Shown piece by piece: positions 57,255 through 64,000 of a stretch of DNA of 64,000 nt (position 1 is its first letter; every line of letters starts with the position of its first letter). The DNA is from an uncultured Chryseobacterium sp. (GTDB lineage: Bacteria; Bacteroidota; Bacteroidia; Flavobacteriales; Weeksellaceae), in the NCBI GenBank assembly GCA_913778505.1, contig CAJYWD010000017.1:24054-88053 (forward strand), in the 5' to 3' direction. Under the pieces are notes generated by a model. It saw only the letters and a list, made by a program, of their open reading frames with translations. It ran no database searches and was not told where the DNA came from. The position numbers were made by a program, and so were the translations under genes.

Positions 57255-58427
57255 ATGGAAAGAATTTATCTGGACAACGCAGCCACTACGCCTCTGGACG
57301 ATGAGGTGATAGACTGTATGGTGAATATTTTAAAGTTCAATTACGGCAATCCGTCATCTACACATAGTTTGGGGCAGGAGGCCAAGACCATTTTAGAAGA
57401 AGCCAGGCGCAAGATCGCCGATTCTTTAAGAGTAACGCCGGGCGAAATTGTCTTCACATCTTGCGGAACCGAGTCTAACAATATGATTATCAAATCCGCA
57501 GTAAATTATCTGGGCGTAGAAAGAATCATCACCTCGGCTTTAGAGCACAAATGTGTCGCAGAGACCTGTCTGGAAATGAAAAAGTTGAAGGGCGTGGAAT
57601 TGGTTTATCTGAGACCGGATTCCAGTGGTGATTTTGATTTGGATCAACTGGAAAAGGCGTTAAAATCATCAGACAAAAAAACTCTGGTGACACTGATGCA
57701 TGCGAACAACGAGATCGGGAATATTCTCGACATTGAAAGAGTGGCTCATATCTGTAAGGAAAACAATGCGCTTTTCCATTCGGACACCGTTCAGACAATG
57801 GCGCATCTCGATCTTGATTTCTCAAAAATCCCTGTTGATTTCGCGTCATGCAGCGCACACAAATTTCATGGGCCAAAAGGTGCCGGATTTGCTTTTGTAA
57901 GAAAGTCTTCCGGACTGAAGGGCATTATTACAGGAGGACCACAGGAAAGAAGCCTGAGAGCCGGAACTGAAAATGTAACAGGAATAGCCGGTCTGGGAAA
58001 AGCTTGGGAAATATCTCAGGACAAAATGGAAGATTACAAAAACCATATTCTCGGTATCAAGCATTATGCGATCCAGCAACTGAAAGAGAAAATTCCGGGA
58101 ATTAAGTTTAATGGGAGAAGTGCCGATAACAGCAGTTTATACACTGTTCTCAACATTTTAATACCATATAAAAATCCTTTAATCGGACTGCAGCTGGATA
58201 TGAAAGGTATTGCTATTTCTCAGGGAAGTGCGTGCAGCTCGGGAGCATCCAAACCTTCTATGGTTTTGATGTCAGTTTTGTCAGAAGATGATTTGGACAA
58301 TGCGACACCGGTAAGAGTTTCCTTCAGTCACTTTACCAAAAGGTCTGATATCGATGCATTTGTATCTGCATTGCAAGAAATAGGTGAAAGTTTTGTTATA
58401 GAAAAAGCTGATAGTGTACATAGATAA
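57255..58427 (+). CDS. Cysteine desulfurase, IscS/NifS type
   Basis: 390 aa PLP enzyme that takes sulfur from Cys for Fe-S clusters or thio-modification. MERIYLDNAATTPLDDEV, YGNPSSTHSLGQ, TSCGTESNNM, HANNEIGNI, PLP Lys in SAHKFHGPKG and catalytic Cys in SQGSACSSGA (NifS-like group I loop). No iscU/iscA next to it. It follows the HAD gene by 40 nt; cotranscription is possible but not proven. Confidence 0.95.
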   Translation: MERIYLDNAATTPLDDEVIDCMVNILKFNYGNPSSTHSLGQEAKTILEEARRKIADSLRVTPGEIVFTSCGTESNNMIIKSAVNYLGVERIITSALEHKCVAETCLEMKKLKGVELVYLRPDSSGDFDLDQLEKALKSSDKKTLVTLMHANNEIGNILDIERVAHICKENNALFHSDTVQTMAHLDLDFSKIPVDFASCSAHKFHGPKGAGFAFVRKSSGLKGIITGGPQERSLRAGTENVTGIAGLGKAWEISQDKMEDYKNHILGIKHYAIQQLKEKIPGIKFNGRSADNSSLYTVLNILIPYKNPLIGLQLDMKGIAISQGSACSSGASKPSMVLMSVLSEDDLDNATPVRVSFSHFTKRSDIDAFVSALQEIGESFVIEKADSVHR

Positions 58428-58456
58428 TCAACAGATAAAATCAATTTTAAATTGAT

Positions 58457-58464
58457 TAATTTTG
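58457..58464 (+). promoter_or_regulatory. TAnnTTTG -7 box of trxA
   Basis: TAATTTTG, 29 nt before ATG 58494. Confidence 0.6.
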
Positions 58465-58493
58465 CTTCATAAAACAATAAAGAAAAAGAAGTC

Positions 58494-58811
58494 ATGGCAG
58501 TAGAAATTACAGATCAATCCTTTAAGGAGACAGTATTAAATTCAGATAAACCGGTTTTGGTAGACTTTTGGGCTACATGGTGCGGACCGTGCAGAATGCT
58601 TGGACCAATCATCGAAGAAGTGGCAACAGATTTTGAAGGGAAAGCAGTTGTGGGAAAAGTTGATGTAGACAATAACCAGCAGGTTTCCGTAGACTATGGG
58701 ATTAGAAATATTCCTACTGTTTTAATCTTTAAGAATGGAGAAGTAGTGGACAAGATTGTAGGTGTAGCCTCCAAAGAAGTGATCGCTGAAAAATTGAATT
58801 CTTACTTGTAG
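58494..58811 (+). CDS. trxA: Thioredoxin
   Basis: 105 aa, normal length. Active site WCGPC (Cys30/Cys33), buried Asp24, cis-Pro in RNIPTVLIF and final VIAEKLNSYL. Cytoplasmic dithiol reductant. Single-gene unit with its own promoter box and terminator. Confidence 0.97.
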   Translation: MAVEITDQSFKETVLNSDKPVLVDFWATWCGPCRMLGPIIEEVATDFEGKAVVGKVDVDNNQQVSVDYGIRNIPTVLIFKNGEVVDKIVGVASKEVIAEKLNSYL

Positions 58812-58834
58812 GAAAATTAATATAATTGAAAATG

Positions 58835-58864
58835 AACACCTTTCTGAATAGAAGGTGTTTTTTT
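58835..58864 (+). terminator. Terminator after trxA
   Basis: AACACCTT(T)CT pairs with AGAAGGTGTT (one bulge), followed by a T-run. Confidence 0.78.
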
Positions 58865-58948
58865 ATGCAAAAAATTTGGAGATGTAAATTATTGTTGTAT
58901 TTTTGCAACCACAATAACAAAGGGTAATAGCCCTGGGTTATGGCAAAA

Positions 58949-59022
58949 GATCCGGTAGTTCAGCTGGTTAGAATGCCGCCCTGTCACGGCGGAGGTCGCG
59001 GGTTCGAGTCCCGTCCGGATCG
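58949..59022 (+). tRNA. tRNA-Asp (anticodon GUC)
   Basis: 74-nt cloverleaf: acceptor GATCCGG/CCGGATC, anticodon arm CCGCC-CTGTCAC-GGCGG with GUC, T-arm GCGGG-TTCGAGT-CCCGT, discriminator G as expected for Asp. CCA is not encoded. A strong terminator follows. Confidence 0.97.
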
Positions 59023-59045
59023 CAACTATTATATCAATATAGTGC

Positions 59046-59081
59046 AAAACGCTTTAAAACGTATGTTTTAAAGCGTTTTTT
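59046..59081 (+). terminator. Terminator after tRNA-Asp
   Basis: A 15-bp perfect stem AAAACGCTTTAAAAC/GTTTTAAAGCGTTTT, loop GTAT, T-run. Confidence 0.93.
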
Positions 59082-59356
59082 TGTTTTATAGCTGTTCAAA
59101 CAGGGCTAAAAATTAATAATATAAAAGTGATTTATTCTTTGACCTGAGAAATCACTTCAAAGTAGGTCACGGATAAATAGGATCAGTACCAAAAGTTGGG
59201 GATAAAAACAAAAAGAGATAATTACATCGTAAAAATTTTCACTTCATCAATTAACCTTCACACTTTATAAGAAACAAATAGAATCTCAAGATAGAAAACT
59301 GTAAATTTGATAATCAGATAATTTAAAAACATAGGCAAAGCGAATGTTTTCTACAG
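59082..59356. other. Spacer before the histidine kinase gene; one hairpin, no gene
   Basis: It contains an inverted repeat AAGTGATTT (59125-59133) / AAATCACTT (59149-59157) of unknown role, possibly a regulator site. No ORF and no clear TAnnTTTG box found. Confidence 0.4.
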
Positions 59357-62314
59357 ATGATAAAAACCAGTTCCTTTTATTTGTGTTTTCTCCTGCTTTT
59401 GTTAATGAGCAGTGTGCCGTCTTTTGCGCAGTCCGGGTACAGGATTCAGACTTACAAATATCCCGATGGATTGCCGTCTGACCATATTCTTTCCATTCAT
59501 AAAAAAGATGGATTTTTGTACATCGGTACGCAGCGCGGGCTTTGTCTGTATGATGGCTATCGCTTTGTAAAACACACGGTTTTTAATGAATCTGTCCATT
59601 CGCTTTTTGTGAAAAACAATCAAATTTTTCTGAGTACCAACAGCCTAGGTGTTGCACAACTTCAAAATTTTTACGGAGGCTACGAGATGTTGGCAAACGT
59701 CAATTTTTATGATTCCGATACCAATAACGACCATTATGACAACCTTTTTCCGGACAGCCAAAACCGACTCTGGTGCAGCGACCAGAACAATCTGAAATTC
59801 TTGTCTGGGAAAGTCATCCAAAAATGGAAAATTGATGACTACGGAAGTCTTTCGCAAAATCAATTAAAATTTTTCTCAGTCGGAGAAAATGAGATCTGGG
59901 CAGCTACGCCAAAAGGCATTTTTGTCTGGAACGAAAAACTTAAAACCCTGAAAAAGCATACACAACATTTCCTTTCCAACAATGCCTTTCGCTCTGGTTG
60001 GTATGGTTCTGAAAACAAAATCTGGTTTACGGATTCAGAGGGAGATCTTTATTCCTACGATGCTCAGAACGGAAAATTAGTGCTCAGCCATCGGTTTTCC
60101 AACTTGCCGCTGAATATTGCCGACAATCAGGATGAAAATAGCAGTCGTCTTTTGGTATTTAACAAAAATCAAATCTTTATTTATGATGAAAATCGGAACC
60201 AGGCAGAGCTTGTATTGGAAACCAAAACGGAAATCAACACCGTGTTCTACGATGGACAGACCAAAATCATCTGGGCAGGAACCAACCGCGGACTGCTGAA
60301 AATCGTTTCCGACAGAGAAAATATCCTAAGCTTTAACTTCTCAAGAAAGAATAATCAGCCAATCCGTGAGTTGGCAGAAGACCACAGCCGAAATCTATGG
60401 ATGACGAACGGTACTTCCGAAATCTACGAAATGCAGCCTGACAAAAGCATCAAAACCATTTCGGTTCCAGATGCAGAAGTTCATTTTAACGCTATCTATT
60501 TCGATGGAAAACTCTTTCTTGCAGGTTTGGATGGAATTTATATTATTGAAAACCATCAGATTAAAAAAGTGATTCCGCTGCCGTTTTCTGCTAAAAAAAT
60601 CATTAAAGACCATCAAAATCAGCTTTGGGTATTGTCTGAAAAAAACGGAATCAGGGTTTTTGATGCATTCGACTTTCACGAAAAGAAAAATGCGGTTCTC
60701 AACACAGAAAATTACTGGAAAATCAATACCGGCAACGATATTGCCATCGGAAAAAACGGAACAATATGGCTCGCCAGCTGGATGCCGAAAGATTATGGCA
60801 TTTCATTTTTTGATGAAAAGAGGAAGGTTTTCAAAGAAATCAATGGACTGAATGCCTTTGAAAACGAACCTAAATTCGTAACGGATTACTACAACCGAAT
60901 TGCCTTTACCCGGAAAAATAACATCCTGATTTCCGGATTTGGCGGCTGGAATCTGGTCTCTCCGGAAGGGAACATTCTCCGTTCTTTTTTCACGGCCAAG
61001 TACAAGGTTGCGAACGACCATATCGAAGGAATTGCCGAAGATTCTCGGGGAAACATCTGGTTTGGCTGTGCAGAAGGGCTGTATCAGTACAATCCGAAAA
61101 CCGATAAAGCCGTCAGAATTTCCCAGCTGGACGGACTGGAAACCAATGATGTCACGTTTGGTTTTTATAAGTTCAGTGATGACCGTATCGCCATTGCTTC
61201 CGACAGCGGCATACAAATCCTCAACCTCGAAAAAATCATTAAAACACAATTAATCAATCAGTTAAAACTAACGTCGGTTCTGAAGGACAATGTGGAAGTG
61301 TCTGTTTTGTCGAATGAATTTAACTTGGATTACAATTTTACCGAGTTGGATTTCAATTTCTCGGCCCTCACTTTTTCCGACAACGAAAAAATCGTTTACC
61401 GCTACCGTTTTTCCGATGAAACCAAATGGAATTATCTGGGAACCAATCCCAAACTTTCTTTGATAAAATTGACACCCGGAAATTATGAAATTTTGATAGA
61501 AGCAGGCGATAATTTAGGAAATTGGCAACAGAAGCAACTCAGGATCAAGCTTGAAATCAATCCGCCGTTTTATCTTACGTTTTGGTTTGTAGGATTGGTT
61601 ATTTTAGCCGTTGGTTTTGTCGGATATTGGATAACCCGGTTCCTTGTGAACCAGGAAAAGGAAAAAAGCAGTCTCAAACAAAAAGTGAAGGATGTGGAAA
61701 TGCAGACCCTGCGTTCGCAGATGAATCCGCATTTTTTGTTCAATTCGCTCAACTCTATCAACAGTTTTATCGTACAGCAGAAAAGCAAGCAGGCCAGTGT
61801 CTATCTCACCACTTTTTCTAAGCTGATGCGCAGTATTCTGGACAATTCCAGACAGGAATCCATCTGCCTGGAAAAAGAAATCGAGACGCTGAAAATGTAT
61901 ATGAAACTCGAAATGGCAAGGCTGGAAAATAGTTTTGATTACCAAATTATTATTGATAAAAATATTGATGCGGAATTTGTGCAGGTTCCGCCGCTCATCC
62001 TTCAGCCATTCGTGGAAAATGCCATTTGGCACGGGTTGGTCAATAAAAACGGAGATGGTTTTCTGAAAATTGAAATCAGAAAAGATGAGGATTCGGACTT
62101 AACAATCAGAATATCAGACAACGGAATCGGCCGGAAAGCTTCTGCTTTGCTGAAAAAGGAACAGGTAAAACATAAATCTTATGGCATCGACATCACGAGA
62201 GAAAGACTCGAAATGCTGAATCCCAAGAATCAAATCATCATCACCGACCTGGAAGATGAGCACGGAAACGCCGCAGGAACATTGGTGGAACTCAAAATTG
62301 TGTATTATGATTAA
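59357..62314 (+). CDS. Hybrid-length sensor histidine kinase with Reg_prop propeller, LytS-like
   Basis: 985 aa. The signal peptide ends SFA|Q (25). A periplasmic two-component-regulator propeller (about 28-650; blades such as GLPSDHILSI, FLYIGTQRGLCLYDG, GNIWFGCAEGLYQYNP), a Y_Y_Y domain (about 655-735), one transmembrane helix (about 740-760), then a His_kinase domain with LRSQMNPHFLFNSLNSINSF (phospho-acceptor His near 793) and an HATPase with DNGIGRKAS. The architecture is a fusion of a glycan-sensing-type propeller with a LytS-type kinase. It overlaps the regulator gene by 8 nt. Confidence 0.93.
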   Translation: MIKTSSFYLCFLLLLLMSSVPSFAQSGYRIQTYKYPDGLPSDHILSIHKKDGFLYIGTQRGLCLYDGYRFVKHTVFNESVHSLFVKNNQIFLSTNSLGVAQLQNFYGGYEMLANVNFYDSDTNNDHYDNLFPDSQNRLWCSDQNNLKFLSGKVIQKWKIDDYGSLSQNQLKFFSVGENEIWAATPKGIFVWNEKLKTLKKHTQHFLSNNAFRSGWYGSENKIWFTDSEGDLYSYDAQNGKLVLSHRFSNLPLNIADNQDENSSRLLVFNKNQIFIYDENRNQAELVLETKTEINTVFYDGQTKIIWAGTNRGLLKIVSDRENILSFNFSRKNNQPIRELAEDHSRNLWMTNGTSEIYEMQPDKSIKTISVPDAEVHFNAIYFDGKLFLAGLDGIYIIENHQIKKVIPLPFSAKKIIKDHQNQLWVLSEKNGIRVFDAFDFHEKKNAVLNTENYWKINTGNDIAIGKNGTIWLASWMPKDYGISFFDEKRKVFKEINGLNAFENEPKFVTDYYNRIAFTRKNNILISGFGGWNLVSPEGNILRSFFTAKYKVANDHIEGIAEDSRGNIWFGCAEGLYQYNPKTDKAVRISQLDGLETNDVTFGFYKFSDDRIAIASDSGIQILNLEKIIKTQLINQLKLTSVLKDNVEVSVLSNEFNLDYNFTELDFNFSALTFSDNEKIVYRYRFSDETKWNYLGTNPKLSLIKLTPGNYEILIEAGDNLGNWQQKQLRIKLEINPPFYLTFWFVGLVILAVGFVGYWITRFLVNQEKEKSSLKQKVKDVEMQTLRSQMNPHFLFNSLNSINSFIVQQKSKQASVYLTTFSKLMRSILDNSRQESICLEKEIETLKMYMKLEMARLENSFDYQIIIDKNIDAEFVQVPPLILQPFVENAIWHGLVNKNGDGFLKIEIRKDEDSDLTIRISDNGIGRKASALLKKEQVKHKSYGIDITRERLEMLNPKNQIIITDLEDEHGNAAGTLVELKIVYYD

Positions 62315-63047
62315 AACAATGATTATAGATGATGAAAAGCATTGCATCATCACGCTGGAACATCTGATTTCGGAACTTCCGGAGGTAAGACTGGTTGCAA
62401 CGACGCAGGAAAGCACCGCTGCAAAAGAATTAATTGAAAAACATCAGCCCGATATTGTTTTTCTGGACATCGAAATGCCGGTGATGAATGGTTTTGAGCT
62501 GCTGAAACAGTTTGATGTCCTGCCTTTCAAGGTTATTTTTACCACGGCTTATGACCAATATGGCATCAAAGCCCTGAAAATGAATGCGCTGGACTATCTC
62601 CTCAAACCTATTTCGACAGAAGACCTGGAAGAAAGTATCCGTAAATACAAGGCGCACGAATTACAAATTTCCAAAGAACAAATCTATCAGGTTCATCAGT
62701 TCAGTCATGGGAAAATTCAGGATACTTTGGCGCTTTCCACACAACAGGGTTTGATTTTTATTAAAATTGAAAATATCTCGTATCTGGAAGCCGATGGCTC
62801 ATACACACATATCGTTATGAATGATAAGACGAGACATCTGGCAAGCAAACCATTGTCTAACTTCGATGATATTTTACAGGGAAATCCACTGTTTTTCCGG
62901 GCGCAGAAATCCTTCATCATCAACCTAAAAAACATCCGGCAATACCTCCGTGGCGAAGGCGGCGACATCATAATGGAAGACGGCAAAAACATTGCGCTCA
63001 GCCGGAATAAGAAGCAGGAGTTTTTGGGGTTGTTCCATAAGGTTTAG
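62307..63047 (+). CDS. LytTR response regulator
   Basis: 246 aa. Receiver domain (1-120) with acidic pair IIDDEKHC, phospho-Asp in VFLDIEMPVMNG, TTAYDQYGIKAL and LKPI. LytTR DNA-binding domain (about 140-240; ISYLEADGSYTHIVM, FFRAQKSFIINLKNI, IALSRNKKQEFL). ATG 62307 overlaps the kinase stop by 8 nt and begins directly before the receiver strand. Partner of the preceding kinase; targets unknown. Confidence 0.94.
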   Translation: MIKTMIIDDEKHCIITLEHLISELPEVRLVATTQESTAAKELIEKHQPDIVFLDIEMPVMNGFELLKQFDVLPFKVIFTTAYDQYGIKALKMNALDYLLKPISTEDLEESIRKYKAHELQISKEQIYQVHQFSHGKIQDTLALSTQQGLIFIKIENISYLEADGSYTHIVMNDKTRHLASKPLSNFDDILQGNPLFFRAQKSFIINLKNIRQYLRGEGGDIIMEDGKNIALSRNKKQEFLGLFHKV

Positions 63048-63096
63048 TATTTTTTTATGCTAGAATGCTATTTCGCAATAGTAATTATGTTTTTAA

Positions 63097-63502
63097 TCAA
63101 ATAAAAACCACATTCATTACGAATATGGTTTTGTTTGATGCAAATACATTAATGGTTTCATCGTCCAATTTGCCCTTTGCAGAAATTGTCGTGATCACGA
63201 AATTATTTCCAGTTAGCTGAGTCGTGTTTTCATTAACGGTTTCATCTGGTTTTAATGTTTGATCAGCTTCAGATAAATTAGACAATCTTCTGAAACAATA
63301 GGCTCCATCAGGAAACAACTTGATGTTTTTGATACCCGGTTTTTTCTTCAATTACTGGCTCTTCGCCATAAATTGTGGAAATGAGAATTTCATTACTTTG
63401 ATTATAGAGCAAATACCGAAAGTTTTTTTCAACGCCTTTAGGCGTATTATCTGTGTAGTAAAAATCTTTCGCCCCGGCAATATCACTCCGGAGGAGTGGC
63501 AT
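63097..63502 (-). pseudogene. Frameshifted gene of unknown function
   Basis: Two minus-strand frames join at a six-base T run (63340-63345 on the plus strand). The upstream frame (from ATG 63502) reads ...YLLYNQSNEILISTIYGEEPVIEEK and then runs into a stop; the downstream frame continues PGIKNIKLFPDGAYCFRR... to a stop at 63097. Removing one A from the run gives a single 134-residue frame. This is a real single-base lesion or a homopolymer sequencing error. No family recognised. The first codons overlap a palindromic element, so the true start may be further in. Confidence 0.6.
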
Positions 63503-63595
63503 ACATCCGAACCATAAGATAGAACACCTACGGCGTTCTTTTCTTGTAGGAATATTTTTTATCTACACAGATTTTACTCCTCCGGAGTAATTTAA
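63480..63595. repeat. Palindromic intergenic element with 13-bp inverted arms
   Basis: ACTCCGGAGGAGT near 63486 and its exact inverse ACTCCTCCGGAGT near 63576 enclose a hairpin AGAACACC-TAC-GGCGTTCT. An ATCTGTGTAG stretch just outside the left arm (near 63450) and CTACACAGAT inside the right arm are also inverses. It resembles dispersed flavobacterial repeats (from memory), and no transposase is associated. Confidence 0.7.
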
Positions 63596-63706
63596 ATGAA
63601 ATCATTACCTATCTTAAAGTGTTCTATAAATTTTTGATTTCAAGATTTATTATTTTATTCATTTCCATACTTTTTGGCGAAGAACCCAATTACTTAATGT
63701 TCCGTT

Positions 63707-64000
63707 TTATTTTACTGAGTTTCTTGGATTTCCTGATGCTGTAGTATCTCCGTTTGTTGGAACCAGTCTGTCATCAGGCAGTTTTTGTAAGCTGCTTTTT
63801 TCAATACAGAGTAAACACCAGCAATAGCCACCGTTGCAACAACAATCAAAATGGGTGCTATTGTCACAGTTGTCTGTTTCTTTACAGTCGGTACATTCCT
63901 GCGCCCTTGCCGATGGAATGGAGATAACTTGAACCAACTCATCCTGATTGCCCAGGTAAGCATATTGTTTGCCTGCTTTTTTTATGGAAACTTTTTGACC
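63707..64000 (-). CDS. Cysteine-rich protein, C-terminal part (cut by window edge)
   Basis: 97 codons are open from the window edge to TAA at 63707. The visible N-terminal part is lysine-rich (KVSIKKAGKQYAYLGNQDE), then ISIPSARAQECTDCKETDNC leads into a dense cysteine cluster, C-x2-C-x5-C-x7-CCC-x4-C-x-C-x2-C, followed by a charged tail. Nine Cys in about 31 residues suggest metal binding or a disulfide-stapled domain. No family recognised. A shorter ATG frame from 63937 exists, but the open frame runs further upstream. Confidence 0.6.
   Translation of the reverse strand, partial: GQKVSIKKAGKQYAYLGNQDELVQVISIPSARAQECTDCKETDNCDNSTHFDCCCNGGYCWCLLCIEKSSLQKLPDDRLVPTNGDTTASGNPRNSVK

Overview
The window is a 64 kb chromosomal segment from a flavobacterium, most likely a Chryseobacterium-like member of the Weeksellaceae. 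The pointers are two type IX secretion cargo proteins (a type A and a type B sorting domain), the Bacteroidetes promoter element TAnnTTTG in front of many genes, almost no Shine-Dalgarno sites, CHU_C, DUF5683, DUF4295 and DUF6759 proteins, and moderate to low GC. The genus is inferred from protein style, not from a marker gene. There is no rRNA, CRISPR array, transposase or integrase; nearly everything is core or lineage-specific.

Layout. 1-870: 5' end of clpB (minus). 1255-2582: paaG-like and paaI, two orphan phenylacetate-pathway genes. 2684-7454: a module of small membrane proteins, a winged-helix regulator, a four-helix-bundle protein, a metallophosphoesterase, a DUF4173-like membrane protein and a lipoprotein; two of its promoters carry the same 18-bp dyad, a probable operator. 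7579-8916 (minus): aroQ, two identical tRNA-Glu genes behind rpsT, and a third, divergent tRNA-Glu. 8973-13880: amidase and lptD (divergent), ridA and a membrane protein. 13949-14158: an unusual 21-bp-period array between two terminators. 14216-18344: an unknown protein, asnB and purA. 18767-25008: LuxR-type membrane regulator, glycine-zipper lipoprotein, GT-C-like membrane protein, ruvB, MBL-fold hydrolase, coaE. 25030-32682 (minus): secreted metalloprotease, GlsB-type protein, ftsY, DUF4295 gene, rpmG, rpmB, ArsC-like protein, deoxynucleoside kinase and two exported proteins. 32917-43474: tsf, a type B T9SS cargo, trmB, glutaminyl cyclase, folA, recR, a glycosyltransferase and a retropepsin/PDZ protein. 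43651-50343: tonB, parA, parB, DUF5683, dapB, lepB, wbqC-like. 50398-53403: subtilase, lipocalin-like lipoprotein, OmpA lipoprotein. 53494-57214: a UbiA / DprE1 / DprE2 / HAD-phosphatase cluster. 57255-59022: cysteine desulfurase, trxA, tRNA-Asp. 59357-63047: LytS/LytTR-type two-component system. 63097-64000: a frameshifted gene and the 3' part of a cysteine-rich protein.

Most interesting system: 53494-57214 resembles the mycobacterial route to polyprenyl-phosphoryl-D-arabinose (prenyl-phosphate phosphoribosyltransferase, DprE1, DprE2), with an HAD-IB phosphatase in the position where the 5'-phosphatase step is needed. This suggests a complete lipid-linked arabinose donor pathway in a Gram-negative flavobacterium. 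The DprE1-like protein has Ala where the mycobacterial enzyme has its benzothiazinone-reactive Cys.

Other patterns across the window: at least seven genes have G-poor CATC/CAAC-type microrepeats directly before the start codon, always in the same orientation relative to the gene; all eleven recognisable signal peptidase I substrates have Gln at +1, and a glutaminyl cyclase is encoded here; three different dispersed palindromic intergenic elements are present.
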